A DNA stretch of 64,000 bases from Antilocapra americana (Eukaryota; Chordata; Mammalia; Artiodactyla; Antilocapridae), in NCBI GenBank assembly GCA_007570785.1, contig ML660772.1, forward strand, positions 36,246,815 to 36,310,814, written 5' to 3'. The first letter of the stretch is position 1. The number at the start of each line of letters is the position of its first letter. Of this stretch, positions 34,081-45,338 are shown one piece after another. A program made the translations under genes and the position numbers. A model generated the notes under the pieces. That model was not told the origin of the DNA, did not search any database, and saw nothing but the letters and a program-made list of their open reading frames with translations.

Positions 34081-36440
34081 AACTTTTTTTGGGGGGGTAT
34101 ATTTGGCTGGTACTCTTCCTTATTAAAGTATCAGAATGTGTAGGAACAACTGTCAGGATTTCTGATTTTCCTATTGTGCTTTTCTTTCTGAGACAAGAAT
34201 AATCCTCATTTTTTTTTTTTTCCCCAATGAAGTCATTGAAACCAAGAGATGTTACATGGTGTCTTAGCCCTCTGGCTAGAACTGCAGCTCTTGATAATTC
34301 AATGTTATGTTCTAATATCTGTTATATTAAGGAAAACAGGATAGACAAGGTATGTATCTGATATCCTTTCTCCATATATTTCCATAGCCCTGTTTCTCAA
34401 ATTAACAATGGCATCTTGGTCTACAACGACTATTTATTCATAGTAAAACCCAAATTAACAGGATTACCTATTTGCTAATTTATTCCTTTCACATATGTGG
34501 AATGTTCTCTTGAGAAAAATATTATAAAAGGGATCAAATAAAATTCAGAAAGTATCACATAACTTCATAAAGTTTTGTGTAATAGCTCATAGTTATTAGG
34601 AATAAATGCCTAAGTCAGGTGTTGGCTATATCTAATCAACTGAACTTAATCTGCCTTAAGTATTAACTGCACAGGGGAAAAAAGTTACAAAAGTTCAGCC
34701 TCGTCTATCAAAATTGGCTTTTTCATGAATAATCAGATTTTATGACATGTTTACTTGTTTTCTGTTTTATATAAGCAACTGCAAAATGTGTTAGGTCTAT
34801 TTAGGAGAAGCTCATCATCAAGTTAACATAAAAGGAAAATAAAATTTGCTAATGTGTTATAGTAATCAATTTCCAATTAGAGATTTAATTAGGTGTTCTA
34901 TACAACTCTAGTAGAATGTGATGCTCATACTACAGCTGTTAGTATTTGTGAGTTTATTACAACTTGATGGGATGTTGGATTGCCAAAGACTTCTGGGACA
35001 TAATTTATTACTTTTTATGTATGAGGGTGGTAACTAGGAACATTGTATTGTTACCTCATTTTCATGCTCATGGACTTGTAGGGTTGTCATGATCCTACAT
35101 AACTATTGTAGAATCTGGGTCAAAGAGATTAAGTGACTTGTCTTAGGTCACACAGCTAATAAACGTTAGTGCTTCATTCAGTCGCAAAGCTGTATATCAC
35201 CAAAGACCGTTTTACCCCCGAAGCACCCTGACCCTCACCACTAATGGTATTGAGCTTCAAAGACTTGTGGCCATGACCCACAGAAAGTTATATTTGACAT
35301 TACAGTCCAGTGCTTACATCCATGTATCTACATAGTTAAACAAAAGCTTCACAAAAATTCTTTTATTGACTGTGATACCATGATGTGCTCTAATATTTTC
35401 TATTTTATCCTATTTTCAAAAAATGGTAGCTGTGACTCCCTAAATTGATAAAATGACCCATTGCTAGGTTTTCATATGTATTTTGAAAGCTCCTAATCTA
35501 AATGCCCTCTTTAGACATCTTGCAGTCTACTATCCAATTATGTATTTAAGTATATGTGTTGAATTACTAACCAATCAAAACTATATGGATAGGTGACTAG
35601 ATGTCATCTTAATAACGTATTCCAAATTTGTTTTTTCTCTTTTCTGGTCCTTGACTATAATAATGAGATCTATATCCTCAGAAAAATTGCTAATATAAAA
35701 TAATGCCTTATCACTAACAAATAAAAGTCAATATAATCTAAGGTGTATATTAGCAGGATGACATGCAGCAGAGACACCTCAATCTAGGTATGTTGGTCTA
35801 TATGATATGGAGAGCATTGAGTTTTGTCCCCAAGATTAATATCTTTCTGTGAAACACTTGAGAGTATCAAATACCACCAGGGCACCAAGAATTTAAGTCC
35901 AGCTCAAAGGCATTATTGTGTTCAAGCCTAAGACGATTTCCTCCAGCCTCTCTCTCTCCTCCTTACCCTCAGTCCCCTGCTCTAGTTCCACTTCCTGTCA
36001 CAAGGTCTGTGCTGTACACCCAAGGATGGCAGAGATGTGGACTGGCAGGTACTGGAATTGATCTCTTCCTTGATTCTTCCTCCACTTTACTATACATTTT
36101 TTTAAAGAGACTTGAAAAATGTAATATAGTGTATACTTTAAATAACCATTCTGGCCAAGAAAGGATTTTAAATACTCTAAGATAAGCAAATGATTGTTGG
36201 TATATAATTATACTGTTTTTTGTAAGCATGAAAAATTTGTTTTCAATGAGCACCTCATTCCAAGAGCTCCACTGAAATGTTTTAGTTTAAACCAACTAAT
36301 ACTTTGTAACAAAAGTCTTTCTCTGAAGAGCTACTGAAATACAAACATGGAGGACCAGTTTAAATGGCTCTAAATTAAACGCAAGTATATTTTGCATGGA
36401 TAAATAACTAATAGCAATAGATAAAAACTACAGCAAAGTT
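34081..36440. other. Intergenic sequence downstream of CTTNBP2
   Basis: Mostly unique A/T-rich sequence. Apart from a MIR fragment at about 35060-35190 I see no repeat or coding region. An open frame at 35916-36185 and overlapping minus-strand frames have no family signature. Confidence 0.5.
35060..35190 (+). repeat. MIR SINE fragment
   Basis: GAGATTAAGTGACTTGTCTT followed by AGGTCACACAGCTAATAAAC is the well conserved MIR core segment. Confidence 0.7.
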
Positions 36441-37258
36441 ATTTCACTAATTCAATATTTTATTTGGTGTCAAGGCATATAACTTTATTTGAGAAGAAAG
36501 TCTAGAAAATATCAATTGTGCCACTAGAAGAGGGAGTTAACTTATTTATTGAAGCATTTACAGTTATTTTTTATATCCACTTAGGTACAAAACTTTTGTA
36601 AGAAAGATAACACTTTTATTGCATTATATAAGTTCATATTTACAGGAGTCATAATGCAAACTCATAAGCATAAATATACATGATGCAACCATTAAAAGTT
36701 TTAAAACTGAAAACTAGAGTTTAACAGGCAAAATACTTAATATGGCTTTTAAGAAAAGTAACTGTTTAGAAATGATTTGTTATTGCCCCATTCTAGTCAT
36801 TTCTCATCAAGTGAAGATAAAATTATGATCTCTTTTAAATGATACATGTTATCTAAGCCAATGCTGTACACATTTTTAATGTAGTATGCAATGATGCATA
36901 GCTTTCTTAAATGTACATATGTACATATGTATAGATATACAGTACACAGACAGTTTTAATACCCCTGAACATATTGAGTAAAACTATTGTGACTTTTCTA
37001 TTATAAAACTACTTGAAAAGTGGGTATAACTTCTTGGTATTGCAGTTCAATTTGACAGAATTGAAAAAAAAAAGTTGGTTATAAATACATTCTTTACAAA
37101 AACTTGAATAGTGGTCCCGCACTCATACTTTATATTGCAGTGAAAAGATTTGATTCATTTAAAGGTATTTACATCTTGTTGTCCTTGGTTTCTGTGTGAA
37201 ATATACAGAAGAATGAGAATACTGTAGGCAGGCCTATTTGTTAGATTTTTCTACTTGT
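36440..37258 (-). other. CTTNBP2: CTTNBP2 3' UTR (extent inferred)
   Basis: The sequence after the stop codon on the minus strand. Possible AATAAA signals (TTTATT on the plus strand) are at 36615-36620, 36545-36550, 36484-36489 and 36459-36464. The last two would give a UTR of about 0.8 kb, similar to the human transcript as I recall it. Which signal is used cannot be read from the sequence. Confidence 0.45.
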
Positions 37259-37474
37259 TCATTTTTGCGTAGGTTCCAAATCTCTTGAGTTGTTGTTTAT
37301 TTCTATTTGCCTTGTATTACTGCTGCTGCTGCTTCTTTTGGTGTTCTGGGAACACTGGGTGACTTTACTTCTAGGAACAGGAAGAAAAGATTTAACTCTT
37401 GAAACACTCAACTCAGTCTTTGATTTACTGTTGCTGCATTCCGTTGTTTGATGGCTGCTGAGAGGACTGACCTC
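37259..37474 (-). CDS. CTTNBP2: CTTNBP2 last coding exon (C-terminus and stop)
   Basis: The exon starts after TTTCTTACAG at 37475 and encodes 71 residues from [15 protein letters not shown] to the stop TGA at 37261-37259. It joins the upstream exon in phase 0. The product is the Ser/Lys/Arg-rich, probably disordered tail of cortactin-binding protein 2, with a serine run coded by AGC repeats (37320-37337). It ends [12 protein letters not shown]. Human CTTNBP2, as I recall it, ends NNNSKEVNWNLHKNEHLEKPNK. Here a human-like tail can still be read in another frame past the SR codons, so a small deletion seems to have replaced the ancestral end. Identification is firm; the comparison with human is from memory. 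Confidence 0.93.
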   Translation of the reverse strand, partial: EVSPLSSHQTTECSNSKSKTELSVSRVKSFLPVPRSKVTQCSQNTKRSSSSSNTRQIEINNNSRDLEPTQK

Positions 37475-38424
37475 CTGTAAGAAAGGTAAACAGAACTGCT
37501 TAATTTGCCATTGCTCCCAACTTCTGTGATCGGTACTAACTTCCTCCTCTCTGTCCCTGTACAAGCATGGATGAGTTCTTCCTTAACTAGGTTCTCATGG
37601 AGGGGAGGCGGGAGACAGGGGAGGCGAGAAGCTGAATGCTTAATATCCTATAGACTCACTGTCTGATCTCCATTAGGTCCTTTGTGGTATGCCAGCTACA
37701 GGAGTCAGTGAAACCAGTGCCTGAGTCTGGAGCCTCCTCGTCAACAGAAGTTGTATGAAGTCTTAGGCCGGAGGAAATCTGGACTACTGCAACCAACTAT
37801 TTGTAAGCAGTTCTACAATGCAACACTTTTACCTTGAGTGTGTCACTGAATTTTTCTGCCTTTAGATCTAACTGGACTGTTACCCACATATTCTGAATGT
37901 TTATCCGACAAGCACTGGTCTCAGTGCTTGGCTTACAGTAGAGAATGTAAGTGGGCACCATCCTTTCACTAATAGAGTTTTTGCTGTAGTGAATTGTTCC
38001 TGGTGATGAGTCGGTAACTAGGGAGCTCATGATCTCTAATTCTTGGAAACTGCACGCTAGCATTCTTCTAGTACGTCTGCACCCTTCTGACCACCTGGTC
38101 CAGGTCTCTCTTTGCCCACAAGGAGACAGAGTTGGGTAGGTGAGTGCGACCCATGGTGCTGCAGTAGGACCTTTTACTCCCAGTGTTTTCCCTGATCATG
38201 AGTTCACTTGGGAGGTCCCCCTACATGTTTACCAATCGGCAGAACTGAACTCAAGTGAGTGGTGAAGTGGGAAAGGTGGAAGGGTGAACATGGACATGGG
38301 GAGGTGTAGAGGATGGTCTGAAATAGTAAATTGTATGTGAGCATAAGTTATGTGAAGTTCAAGGACATAATTCGTAAAGAAATGGGGTAGGAAATGTGAA
38401 TGATAGATCCAAGGTATGTGCTAG

Positions 38425-38575
38425 AGAACAGGTCTAAGCCTTGATTGCATGCGGGAGTCACCAAGGAGCTTTTGAAAACGCCACCGTCCAGGTACCTTAG
38501 ACCAATTACATCAGAACTTCTTCAAACAGTTTTCATGATGCAACCAAAATGGGAATTTCTGCTTTAGGGGACTGA
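38425..38575. repeat. Possible MER5-like (hAT) DNA transposon fragment
   Basis: TAAGCCTTGATTGCATGCGG, GAGTCACCAAGGAGCTTTTG and the later GACCAATTACATCAGAAC follow the order of MER5-type elements ('...gcatcagaatcacctggag.gcttgtt...'). Diverged; assignment from memory. Confidence 0.4.
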
Positions 38576-38894
38576 ATTTTCATCTCCATAGAAGAAAACA
38601 TTTACTATTATATATTCCCTTGAATGATTTAAATATATATTTAAGTAAATATGGGCTTTTCTGTTTAAGAAGCCTGGCTGACATGCTGCCTGATTAACAG
38701 GCCCCTCTCTGACCACATAGGAGAAAGTGATTTCAGCTAACACAGAGAGCTTTTCCTCCTAAAGGGAATTACTTCCTGATAACAGAAGAAACTGGGCATC
38801 AAACCAAGAAATGCTCACTGCCTTTATCAGGATAGAAAAGGCATGAGCCTGGGAAGGGTTCAGGAATCTGGCAAATGCCAAATGAGTACTACTT

Positions 38895-38908
38895 CGCCCT
38901 CTGGTGGC
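38895..38908 (-). promoter_or_regulatory. CTCF-like binding motif
   Basis: The plus strand reads CGCCCTCTGGTGGC, complement GCCACCAGAGGGCG, which fits the CTCF core (CCACNAGRGGGCG type). It is not inside a recognised repeat. Intronic in CTTNBP2, about 2.4 kb from the inferred 3' end. Binding is predicted only. Confidence 0.5.
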
Positions 38909-40127
38909 AGGTTCTAGGAAGACAACTAATCATGGGGGAATAGACCTTAGTGGGCAAAGAAATAGAAGGCAGGCCCAAGGAATGTGTTCTGAACCATTCG
39001 GGGACCCCAGGTGTTACCTCCTCAGTCATTATCTGCTCCCAATTATGCTTTTGCTGTGCTTCTAAGCCATTCCTAATTGGGGGTTGGGGTGGGAGGGGGG
39101 ATGGCAGAGAGGAACAAATACTATAGAGAGTAAGCCAGACAGGTCATGCTCTTCTTTGTAGATCGTCATGTTGTATACTTTTATATAAGACCCCAGCCTT
39201 GCTAATATGTCTCCCAACACACACAGCTCGCACAGCTTCACAGGAAACTAGTCAGGATTGAAACCTACTGAAGCTGAGAGAGCAGGGGACGGGAGTCCAG
39301 GGCTGTCCGGTGATCAGAGGCGGGTTAATAACGGGACAGTCTCACCACGCAGTTTAATCCTGCTCTTTGCACGCCCTCTCCCCACAGGTCTGTGTCAGCT
39401 GCCATGTGAGGGGACGTGAACCACAACGGACATAGCTTGGTGAGCAAACCGCACAGAGCACTACGGGGTAAGAAGTATTTTTATTGTTTCTGTTCACTCA
39501 GTAGTTCCATACTGGGCCATCTCATCTCTTGGCATTTATTAACCAATCATAAAAGTTTTTTCAAGAGGGTAAGGAACTCTATGGGAACCCTGGCTCTTCT
39601 ATTGGATATTCTGATTTGCTTGCAAAGGACATGCTGTCTCTGAAACATGCATGGTATGGGAAGTTCAAGTAAATTAGAGGGAGATTTTTATGTATGTGTG
39701 GAAGATTTTTCTGTTATCACTCAGCACGTTGCTATAATTAACTCCAGTTTTCCAAAATGGTGCTCAAAAGAAATTCAATGTTCTATTTTAAAATACAGCA
39801 AAGAAGAGCGATGTTACATTAGTTTTAGGTTTGGCATAAACTAGTGAAAACAAATAGAAGAGACACTCAAAATATTGGAATCCAATTTTCTGGCATCAAA
39901 TAGAAGGGGGGGAAAGTAAGGCTTTTCTATGTGATTCCTTCAAGCTATTAGCCAAACACCTTGGCTTTTTTCTAACCTTGATTACCTAGTGAACCCTTAC
40001 CCCTTTATCCTGGTTATATCCCTGCTATAGTGTAAAAGTAACTGTGTAATGTGCATTGGAAGATTTGTAAAGTCAGTTTCACAACAATCCTTCTTTGTCC
40101 CATTTTGGAGGGAAAAGGGACACTTAC

Positions 40128-40229
40128 CTTTTGTGACACTGGCATTCTTGGATTATTAACAGTTGCTGAAAACACAGGGTTGTTTCCTGAACTATCAAAC
40201 CTCCTTAAATCATCCCTGGAATCAGCAAT
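40128..40229 (-). CDS. CTTNBP2: CTTNBP2 coding exon (34 codons)
   Basis: After TATTTTCCAG, 102 nt encode [20 protein letters not shown] and continue to MPVSQK, then GTAAGTG. Phase 0 on both sides. It matches the disordered C-terminal part of CTTNBP2 (human [19 protein letters not shown], from memory). No domain is known here; the acidic/polar composition fits a flexible linker. The open frame that runs on past the donor site is intronic. Confidence 0.93.
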
Positions 40230-41254
40230 CTGGAAAATACACAATTTACCAAGTCATGCTTTCACAGGTAAACTGTGACATACTCAAGCTAGGACATAAA
40301 GTCACTGTGGAAAACCCACAGTGAGCGGTGTGGTCCCTGTCTTACTGTCAGAAGCTTAGGTCCTAAAATGCTCACATAAGGACTTGAGGCTTTCATGTGA
40401 AACTAACAGCAAATGCATGAGACATAGTTTCTAAGGAAAAAAATAAGAGTCTTTTAAAGTAAAAAAAAGACAACCAGATAAGCTCTATTTAAAAAAAACA
40501 TTACTTGGCACAAAATGAAAGGATATAACATTTGCAAGATTTTTCATTGTAATTTTCTCCAGGGTTAACTATTTCGACTCACTTCCAGCAAGATTAAATA
40601 AGCTAGTGAGTTCTTTATCCCTAGTAGACTGTCCAGATACAACAGGTGAGTCTTTCGGTAGAACCTGCACAAGTTATAACTACCTTCTTTTGCTTCCTTT
40701 TGAGCAAAAGGCATTTATCAAGGAAGCCTGGTAAAATTTGCTGCAGATATCAGAGTGCAAAAGCAGGTTGAACTTGATGCTGTTAATGCTTCAAGATTTT
40801 GGGTCACTGATTCCCATCCTTGGGTCTCAAATTTCACAGTTTCAACAAATTACACAGGCCACTAATTTTTTTTTTATTTTATAAGCAAAGTTGTTTCTCT
40901 CTGCAGAATGCAAGTCTGCTGTCATGCTCTTACTGATTGGTGATGGCCAAAGTTAGGAATATGGAAAGGAAAAGGTGGTTTGGGTTTAATTTGTGGTAAC
41001 ACAATTAACACATCCAACTTTCACTTTGGGTTTTTCAGAGAGGCTGTGCTAAATAGAGCTCCCTTGTTGTATAAGTGGGTTTTTTTTGGAAGGAAGGACT
41101 TTTCTAAGCAAGGTAATGCAAGTCTTGATTTGGAGCCTTAATCGTACTATTCGATAAGGGATTCCTCTCAGGGAAAGAGCCGTGACGTGGCCCCAAGAAG
41201 TCTGTCTGCTGCTGGGAGAGCCACTCCGCGCCCTCCCCGCTGTGTCCTGCTTAC
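40230..41254 (-). other. CTTNBP2: CTTNBP2 intron
   Basis: Bounded by AAG|GTAAGC (complement, 41255/41254) and TTCCAG|ATT. I see no recognised repeat or regulatory element beyond A/T-rich runs. Confidence 0.75.
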
Positions 41255-41387
41255 CTTGCTTATGTCAGATTCAGATTTGCTAGAGCACATGCTCTGAAGT
41301 TCCTTGACAAGATCTGCTTCATCATCCGAACCCAGAGAGAGTGTTTGATCCAGATTCAATGTCAGTGACAGATCATTCTCTAAAGAC
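41255..41387 (-). CDS. CTTNBP2: CTTNBP2 coding exon (44 codons)
   Basis: The exon starts at the G after CTCTGTGGTAG (41388) and completes a Lys codon, then encodes [20 protein letters not shown], an acidic [10 protein letters not shown] stretch and SKSESDISK. It ends at AAG|GTAAGC. Entry phase is 2 and exit phase 0, both fitting the neighbours. A longer open frame continues upstream to 41464, but it would break the codon phase and lacks similarity; the internal acceptor at 41388 is the better start. Acidic and serine-rich, likely a phosphorylated flexible region. Confidence 0.93.
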
Positions 41388-42420
41388 CTACCACAGAGTT
41401 CAGAAAAGAGTCTTTCAAACCCAGAGCAACCATCCAACTTCCAATGTGGAAACCTAGATCCCACACCTTTCTGGGGGATTTGTGGAGCAAAAAAGTTTTT
41501 AACATCCTTTAAAGGTATCCATAAATGTCACTTTTTACAACAACCCATTCCCATCTGATTTTGGTAAGTCCCAGTTAGAATTCTCAATAGGGTAAAATTT
41601 TACTACACAAAGAAATCCACCTTGACTTACAACATTCCAGTCTTCTTACGCTTCCCTTTCCTTCTCTGTCCCCAAGGATGACACTAAACACGCTGGTGTA
41701 GAGGGCAGTATGACAATGGAGTAAATGTGAATTTATCACTTTTTATTAGCAACGTGACCACGGGTCAGATTTTCTTTTTGTTCTCAACTTCTCAGTTCCT
41801 GGGTTCCCTTCTATCAAATTCCTATGCCACATCATAGTTATGACAAATAGTATATAGGCTGTTGAATACAACAGACCTAACCGTGGGCCTGGCACAAACA
41901 AGCATGTGACACAGATTCATTGACCCCTACCCCTCTTGGAATTCTGTGAACCAGGGTCCTAAATGTCACCTGCCAAGTTACAGGGTACACAACTTATTGG
42001 CTATACTAGGGACCTATCTACAAACTAGCTAAGCATTTTTATTCTGTGATAAATCTTTATTTCAGTTTACTAATTTGGAAACATAATCGACAATAACCTA
42101 GGAGCAGCATGAGAAAAAAAGTAAGTCATATTATGTTTCTGTAACTCTATCATTAAAATCATCAGTCCTCAAAAGCCTGTTTAAAAGTTCACAAATACAG
42201 GATTTTACCATATCTTTGTGAACTGTATTAATAATAACTATCAAATTTGATACAAAATGAAGTCAATGATAATTCTTATCTTTCATCAAACTAAAAGCAA
42301 AATAGGCTTTATATTTTTTTAGATTTCATTCATTCGATTTCAGCTTAATACTAGCATTTGAATTACCTCTACTGCTTTTTAAAAAATTATATTAACGGCA
42401 TAACAGTTGCACAGACTAAT
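41388..42420 (-). other. CTTNBP2: CTTNBP2 intron (left part)
   Basis: A/T-rich, with no recognised repeat until the SINE at 42421. No coding sequence supported. Confidence 0.7.
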
Positions 42421-42640
42421 GCTTCCCAGGGGGCGCTAGTGGCAAAGAACCCACCTGCCAATGCAGGAGACATGAGATGAGGGTTCGATTGATTGCTGGG
42501 TCTGAAAGATCCCCTGAGGGCAGGGCAACCCACTCCAGTATTCTTGTCTGGAGAATCCGATGGAAAAAGGAGCCTGGCAAGCTACAGTCCATGGGGTCCC
42601 AAAGAATTGGACAAGACTGAGGTGACTTAGCACACACGCA
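42421..42640 (+). mobile_element. Bov-tA type SINE carrying a strong CTCF-like motif
   Basis: Starts GCTTCCCAGGGGGCGCTAGT, the head of a Bov-tA subfamily, and continues with the Bov-A body (CAACCCACTCCAGTATTCTT). It lies antisense to CTTNBP2 and only 50 bp from the donor site of the 64-nt exon. Confidence 0.92.
42426..42442 (+). promoter_or_regulatory. CTCF-like motif within the SINE head
   Basis: CCAGGGGGCGCTAGTGG fits the CTCF core consensus (CCASYAGRKGGCGCTAGTGG type) at nearly all informative positions. Its orientation is opposite to the motif at 38895-38908 (a divergent pair). Predicted only. Confidence 0.55.
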
Positions 42641-42690
42641 GTGAGAATGTGTACTGTTTGTTATGAGTTAAATCTGCAAGGGAAACTTAC

Positions 42691-42754
42691 TTTTGGTTTG
42701 ACAGCGAAGCATTCCTGTTACAATTCAGCTGTAATATAGTGTTAGTTTTGATAC
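42691..42754 (-). CDS. CTTNBP2: CTTNBP2 64-nt coding exon
   Basis: Found by splice sites and phase: TTCTTTAAACAG|GTATC at the start and CCAAAA|GTAAGTTT at the end. It completes a Gly codon from the previous exon, encodes 20 whole codons (IKTNTILQLNCNRNASLSNQ) and leaves two bases of a Lys codon for the next. Human CTTNBP2 has MKNKTISQLNCNRNASLSKQ here (from memory), so identity is clear although the first half has diverged. The reading frame is too short to be found by an open-frame scan. It lies in the polar, probably disordered C-terminal region. Confidence 0.92.
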
Positions 42755-45083
42755 CTGTTTAAAGAAATAAATGTAGTCATTTCCATAGAATGTCCCTGTG
42801 CATCTTGAACTCTAGACTCCGATGTATTTTGATATTGTTTTTGGATTAAATCCATCTCTTGAGGCCCCGTGGAAGCCTAGGGAATGACCAATGACCTCAT
42901 GTATATTTATGACTAAAATCAGTACAACTCATACCACCTGAGGCTCAATTCGGGATTCCTCAGCTCCACATTCAACAATGGATCCGATTCAGGCAAGTCC
43001 CCAAAACCTCAGACCTTTGTTCTCCAAGTGCCTAAAACAGGGTTAATACCTGCCTTTTGAAGATGGTAATCCCTTTACCTCCCTTTGTTTGCCTTCCAAG
43101 GGATCCTGACTGTGTAGACACAACACAGTTTTTGATGTGTGGGCCCCATGATGTATTACAGTGCAGGTGGCTTTAGCGGTATAGAAATTTACCCTTTGAT
43201 TGCTTTGCATTTTACAGAAAACTAAATAGCAAAAGTAAACAAAAAGTCACAGCATTAAAACAAATACTGCATATCATACCAATGTTTTTCTAACTGCAAA
43301 TTTCAACCCATTTTAAAAACACAGAGAATAGGAAACACCGGATTGCATAGCTTGTATGTGGTGAATATATACACTGGTATCCATTTATAGAGGCATGCAA
43401 ACGCGTAGGTCTGAGTGTACTGATCAGGCTTTAAAATACATTTCTCACTGTGGCTTATGGTCCAAAGTTGGAGAAACACTAAACCATTTTAGACTCAAAA
43501 TGTCTATTTCTAATAGTCTACATTTTATAAATGCATTGATACAGCTACTTCTGAGTGGATTCTAATTGTATGAATGGTGCTAGCATAGATTGTCTCTAAA
43601 GAATGATTTTGAGAAGTCTGTCGAATTTGGTGTATCCTGATTAAAAGCAGATCAGACGGTCTCTACGTTTCCTCATCCACACTTTTGTCCTTACTGTCAG
43701 AAAGCATTAACTAGTAGCTTTCCCCTAATTAGCACGGAAGTGCCTAAGCTTAGACTCTGCCCTCCAGAAGCAGTGACCATCAACTCAGCTTGGTTTAGGT
43801 CAGGACAGAACAGGGCTGTGTCTTAATCAAATTTTATGAGCTTCCCTAGTGGTCTGCATAGAATGCAAGAGAGTTCTATTTTGGTATTTTTTAAACCAAT
43901 GATGTCCAAAAATATCAACCCAAACATTGCTGTAATAATTTTGTATGAAGTGTAATTATTGGACAAAATGACTATTATAAAAAAAAATTAAAACTAGAGG
44001 CATATCCACCTTTGGTTGTTAACCAACCAGTGGTTCATTCACCTAAACCCTGGCCAATGCATTTTATAAATCTCTATGGTGATGTCAAACTATGGTTGCA
44101 TACAGTTTTATTCACCTTTCAATTAAGTTTTCATGTTTGATGTATCTACTAGTTCTGCAACTAATAAATATTACAAATATAAATGTAAATCATTTATAAT
44201 TCAGCTTTTTGCTAAATATATATTTCCAAGTTAGATTTAGCTCCATAATACTGTTTTAAGTTCATATTCATTTTATGGATTTTGTCTGACAGCTCTCCAG
44301 TATTGCAATATATATTGACAATGCTTATTATTTAGGTACTCACTTAGCTCAGGAAAGCAGCTGGTCCTGAATCCTACAGGAATTCTAATGAACTTGGAAG
44401 TGACACAGTGAAGAGCCTGCATAGGCTTATTTGAATACCAGGATTATTATGAGTGGCACAGACTAAAGAAAACAGCACTGGACTCATAAGAACCAGAAAC
44501 ATGGATTGCAGAAGCCCCTGTTTGTAGGAGAAGTGGTTTGGAGCATGTGATCAAGGGGATCTGAGTCCCAATTTTGCCATCTGTAAATGGAGATGACAGT
44601 CTTCATCATTAAGCTCTTTTGGATACTTTCAGAGGATAAACAGGTATAATCCTTGTTACAGAAAGCCAGCAGAGGGAGTCTCTTTGCACTATTGGGGGCT
44701 ACAGTCTAATGATTTTATTCCCTGAAGCAAACATTCTAACTAGGAAGTAAGGGCAAGCACTGGAGATCAAAATGTATCCTATTATAAATAACACTTACCT
44801 TTACAATGAGCATTTATGTATTTTTTAAAGTGAGTATCCAGTCAATTACTTAAAAACTTATTACTTATGTGACTTTAAATCACAATTTATAATCACATAC
44901 TTGGGCTAATCACACAACTCTAGCATGTATTGACATAGTTAAAATCACATTAGTTTATTAAAAATCAATACAATCTTCCATATGAAAAATATGGTAACAA
45001 AAGCAACTGTTTCTATTTTAAGAAATCTAGGATTTTAGACATATTCCTTTCACTTAGGAACCCCACTGCTGTAAAGCTGCCAT
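42755..45083 (-). other. CTTNBP2: CTTNBP2 intron (right part, to the first SINE)
   Basis: Mostly unique. A weak CTCF-like motif, CCAGCAGAGGGAG, lies at about 44666-44678. A short piece at 43841-43870 (GAGCTTCCCTAGTGGTCTGC) may be a SINE head stub. Otherwise nothing recognised. Confidence 0.6.
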
Positions 45084-45208
45084 GGGTGCGTGCCTGCTGA
45101 GTTACTTCAGTCATGTCGGACTCTTTGCTACCGCTTAGACTGTACCCTGCCAGGCTACTCTGTCCATGGGATTCTCCAGGCAAGAATACTGGAGTGAATT
45201 GCCATTTA
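45084..45208 (-). mobile_element. Truncated Bov-A SINE, antisense strand
   Basis: CTGCTGAGTTACTTCAGTCA and TCCAGGCAAGAATACTGGAG are the antisense Bov-A body; the tRNA-type head is missing. Confidence 0.85.
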
Positions 45209-45338
45209 GAACAGTGTGGGGTCCAAGGGGCTCCTGAAGACATAAAGTTAATTACATGGATCAGAAATCCATAATGCATATAAGGTTGGAATATCTTTTC
45301 ATTCTTACTCAAATATGATATCTTTTAAGGGAGGATAC

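Larger units (their letters stand above)
37475..40127 (-). other. CTTNBP2: CTTNBP2 intron before the last exon
   Basis: A 2.65-kb intron bounded by GTAAGT (at 40127 in complement) and TTACAG. It holds a possible old hAT-type repeat (38425-38575) and a CTCF-like motif (38895-38908). Open frames 37797-38063 and 39416-39844 have no family signature. Confidence 0.8.

Noticed and set aside
36881..36940. ACATATGT-type palindromic run as a possible regulatory or hairpin element
   Set aside because: Low-complexity A/T-rich sequence in the inferred 3' UTR; no reason to assign function.
41388..41464. Upstream extension of the open frame at 41255-41464 as CTTNBP2 coding sequence
   Set aside because: Codon phase from the 64-nt exon requires the acceptor at 41388, and the extension shows no similarity to CTTNBP2.
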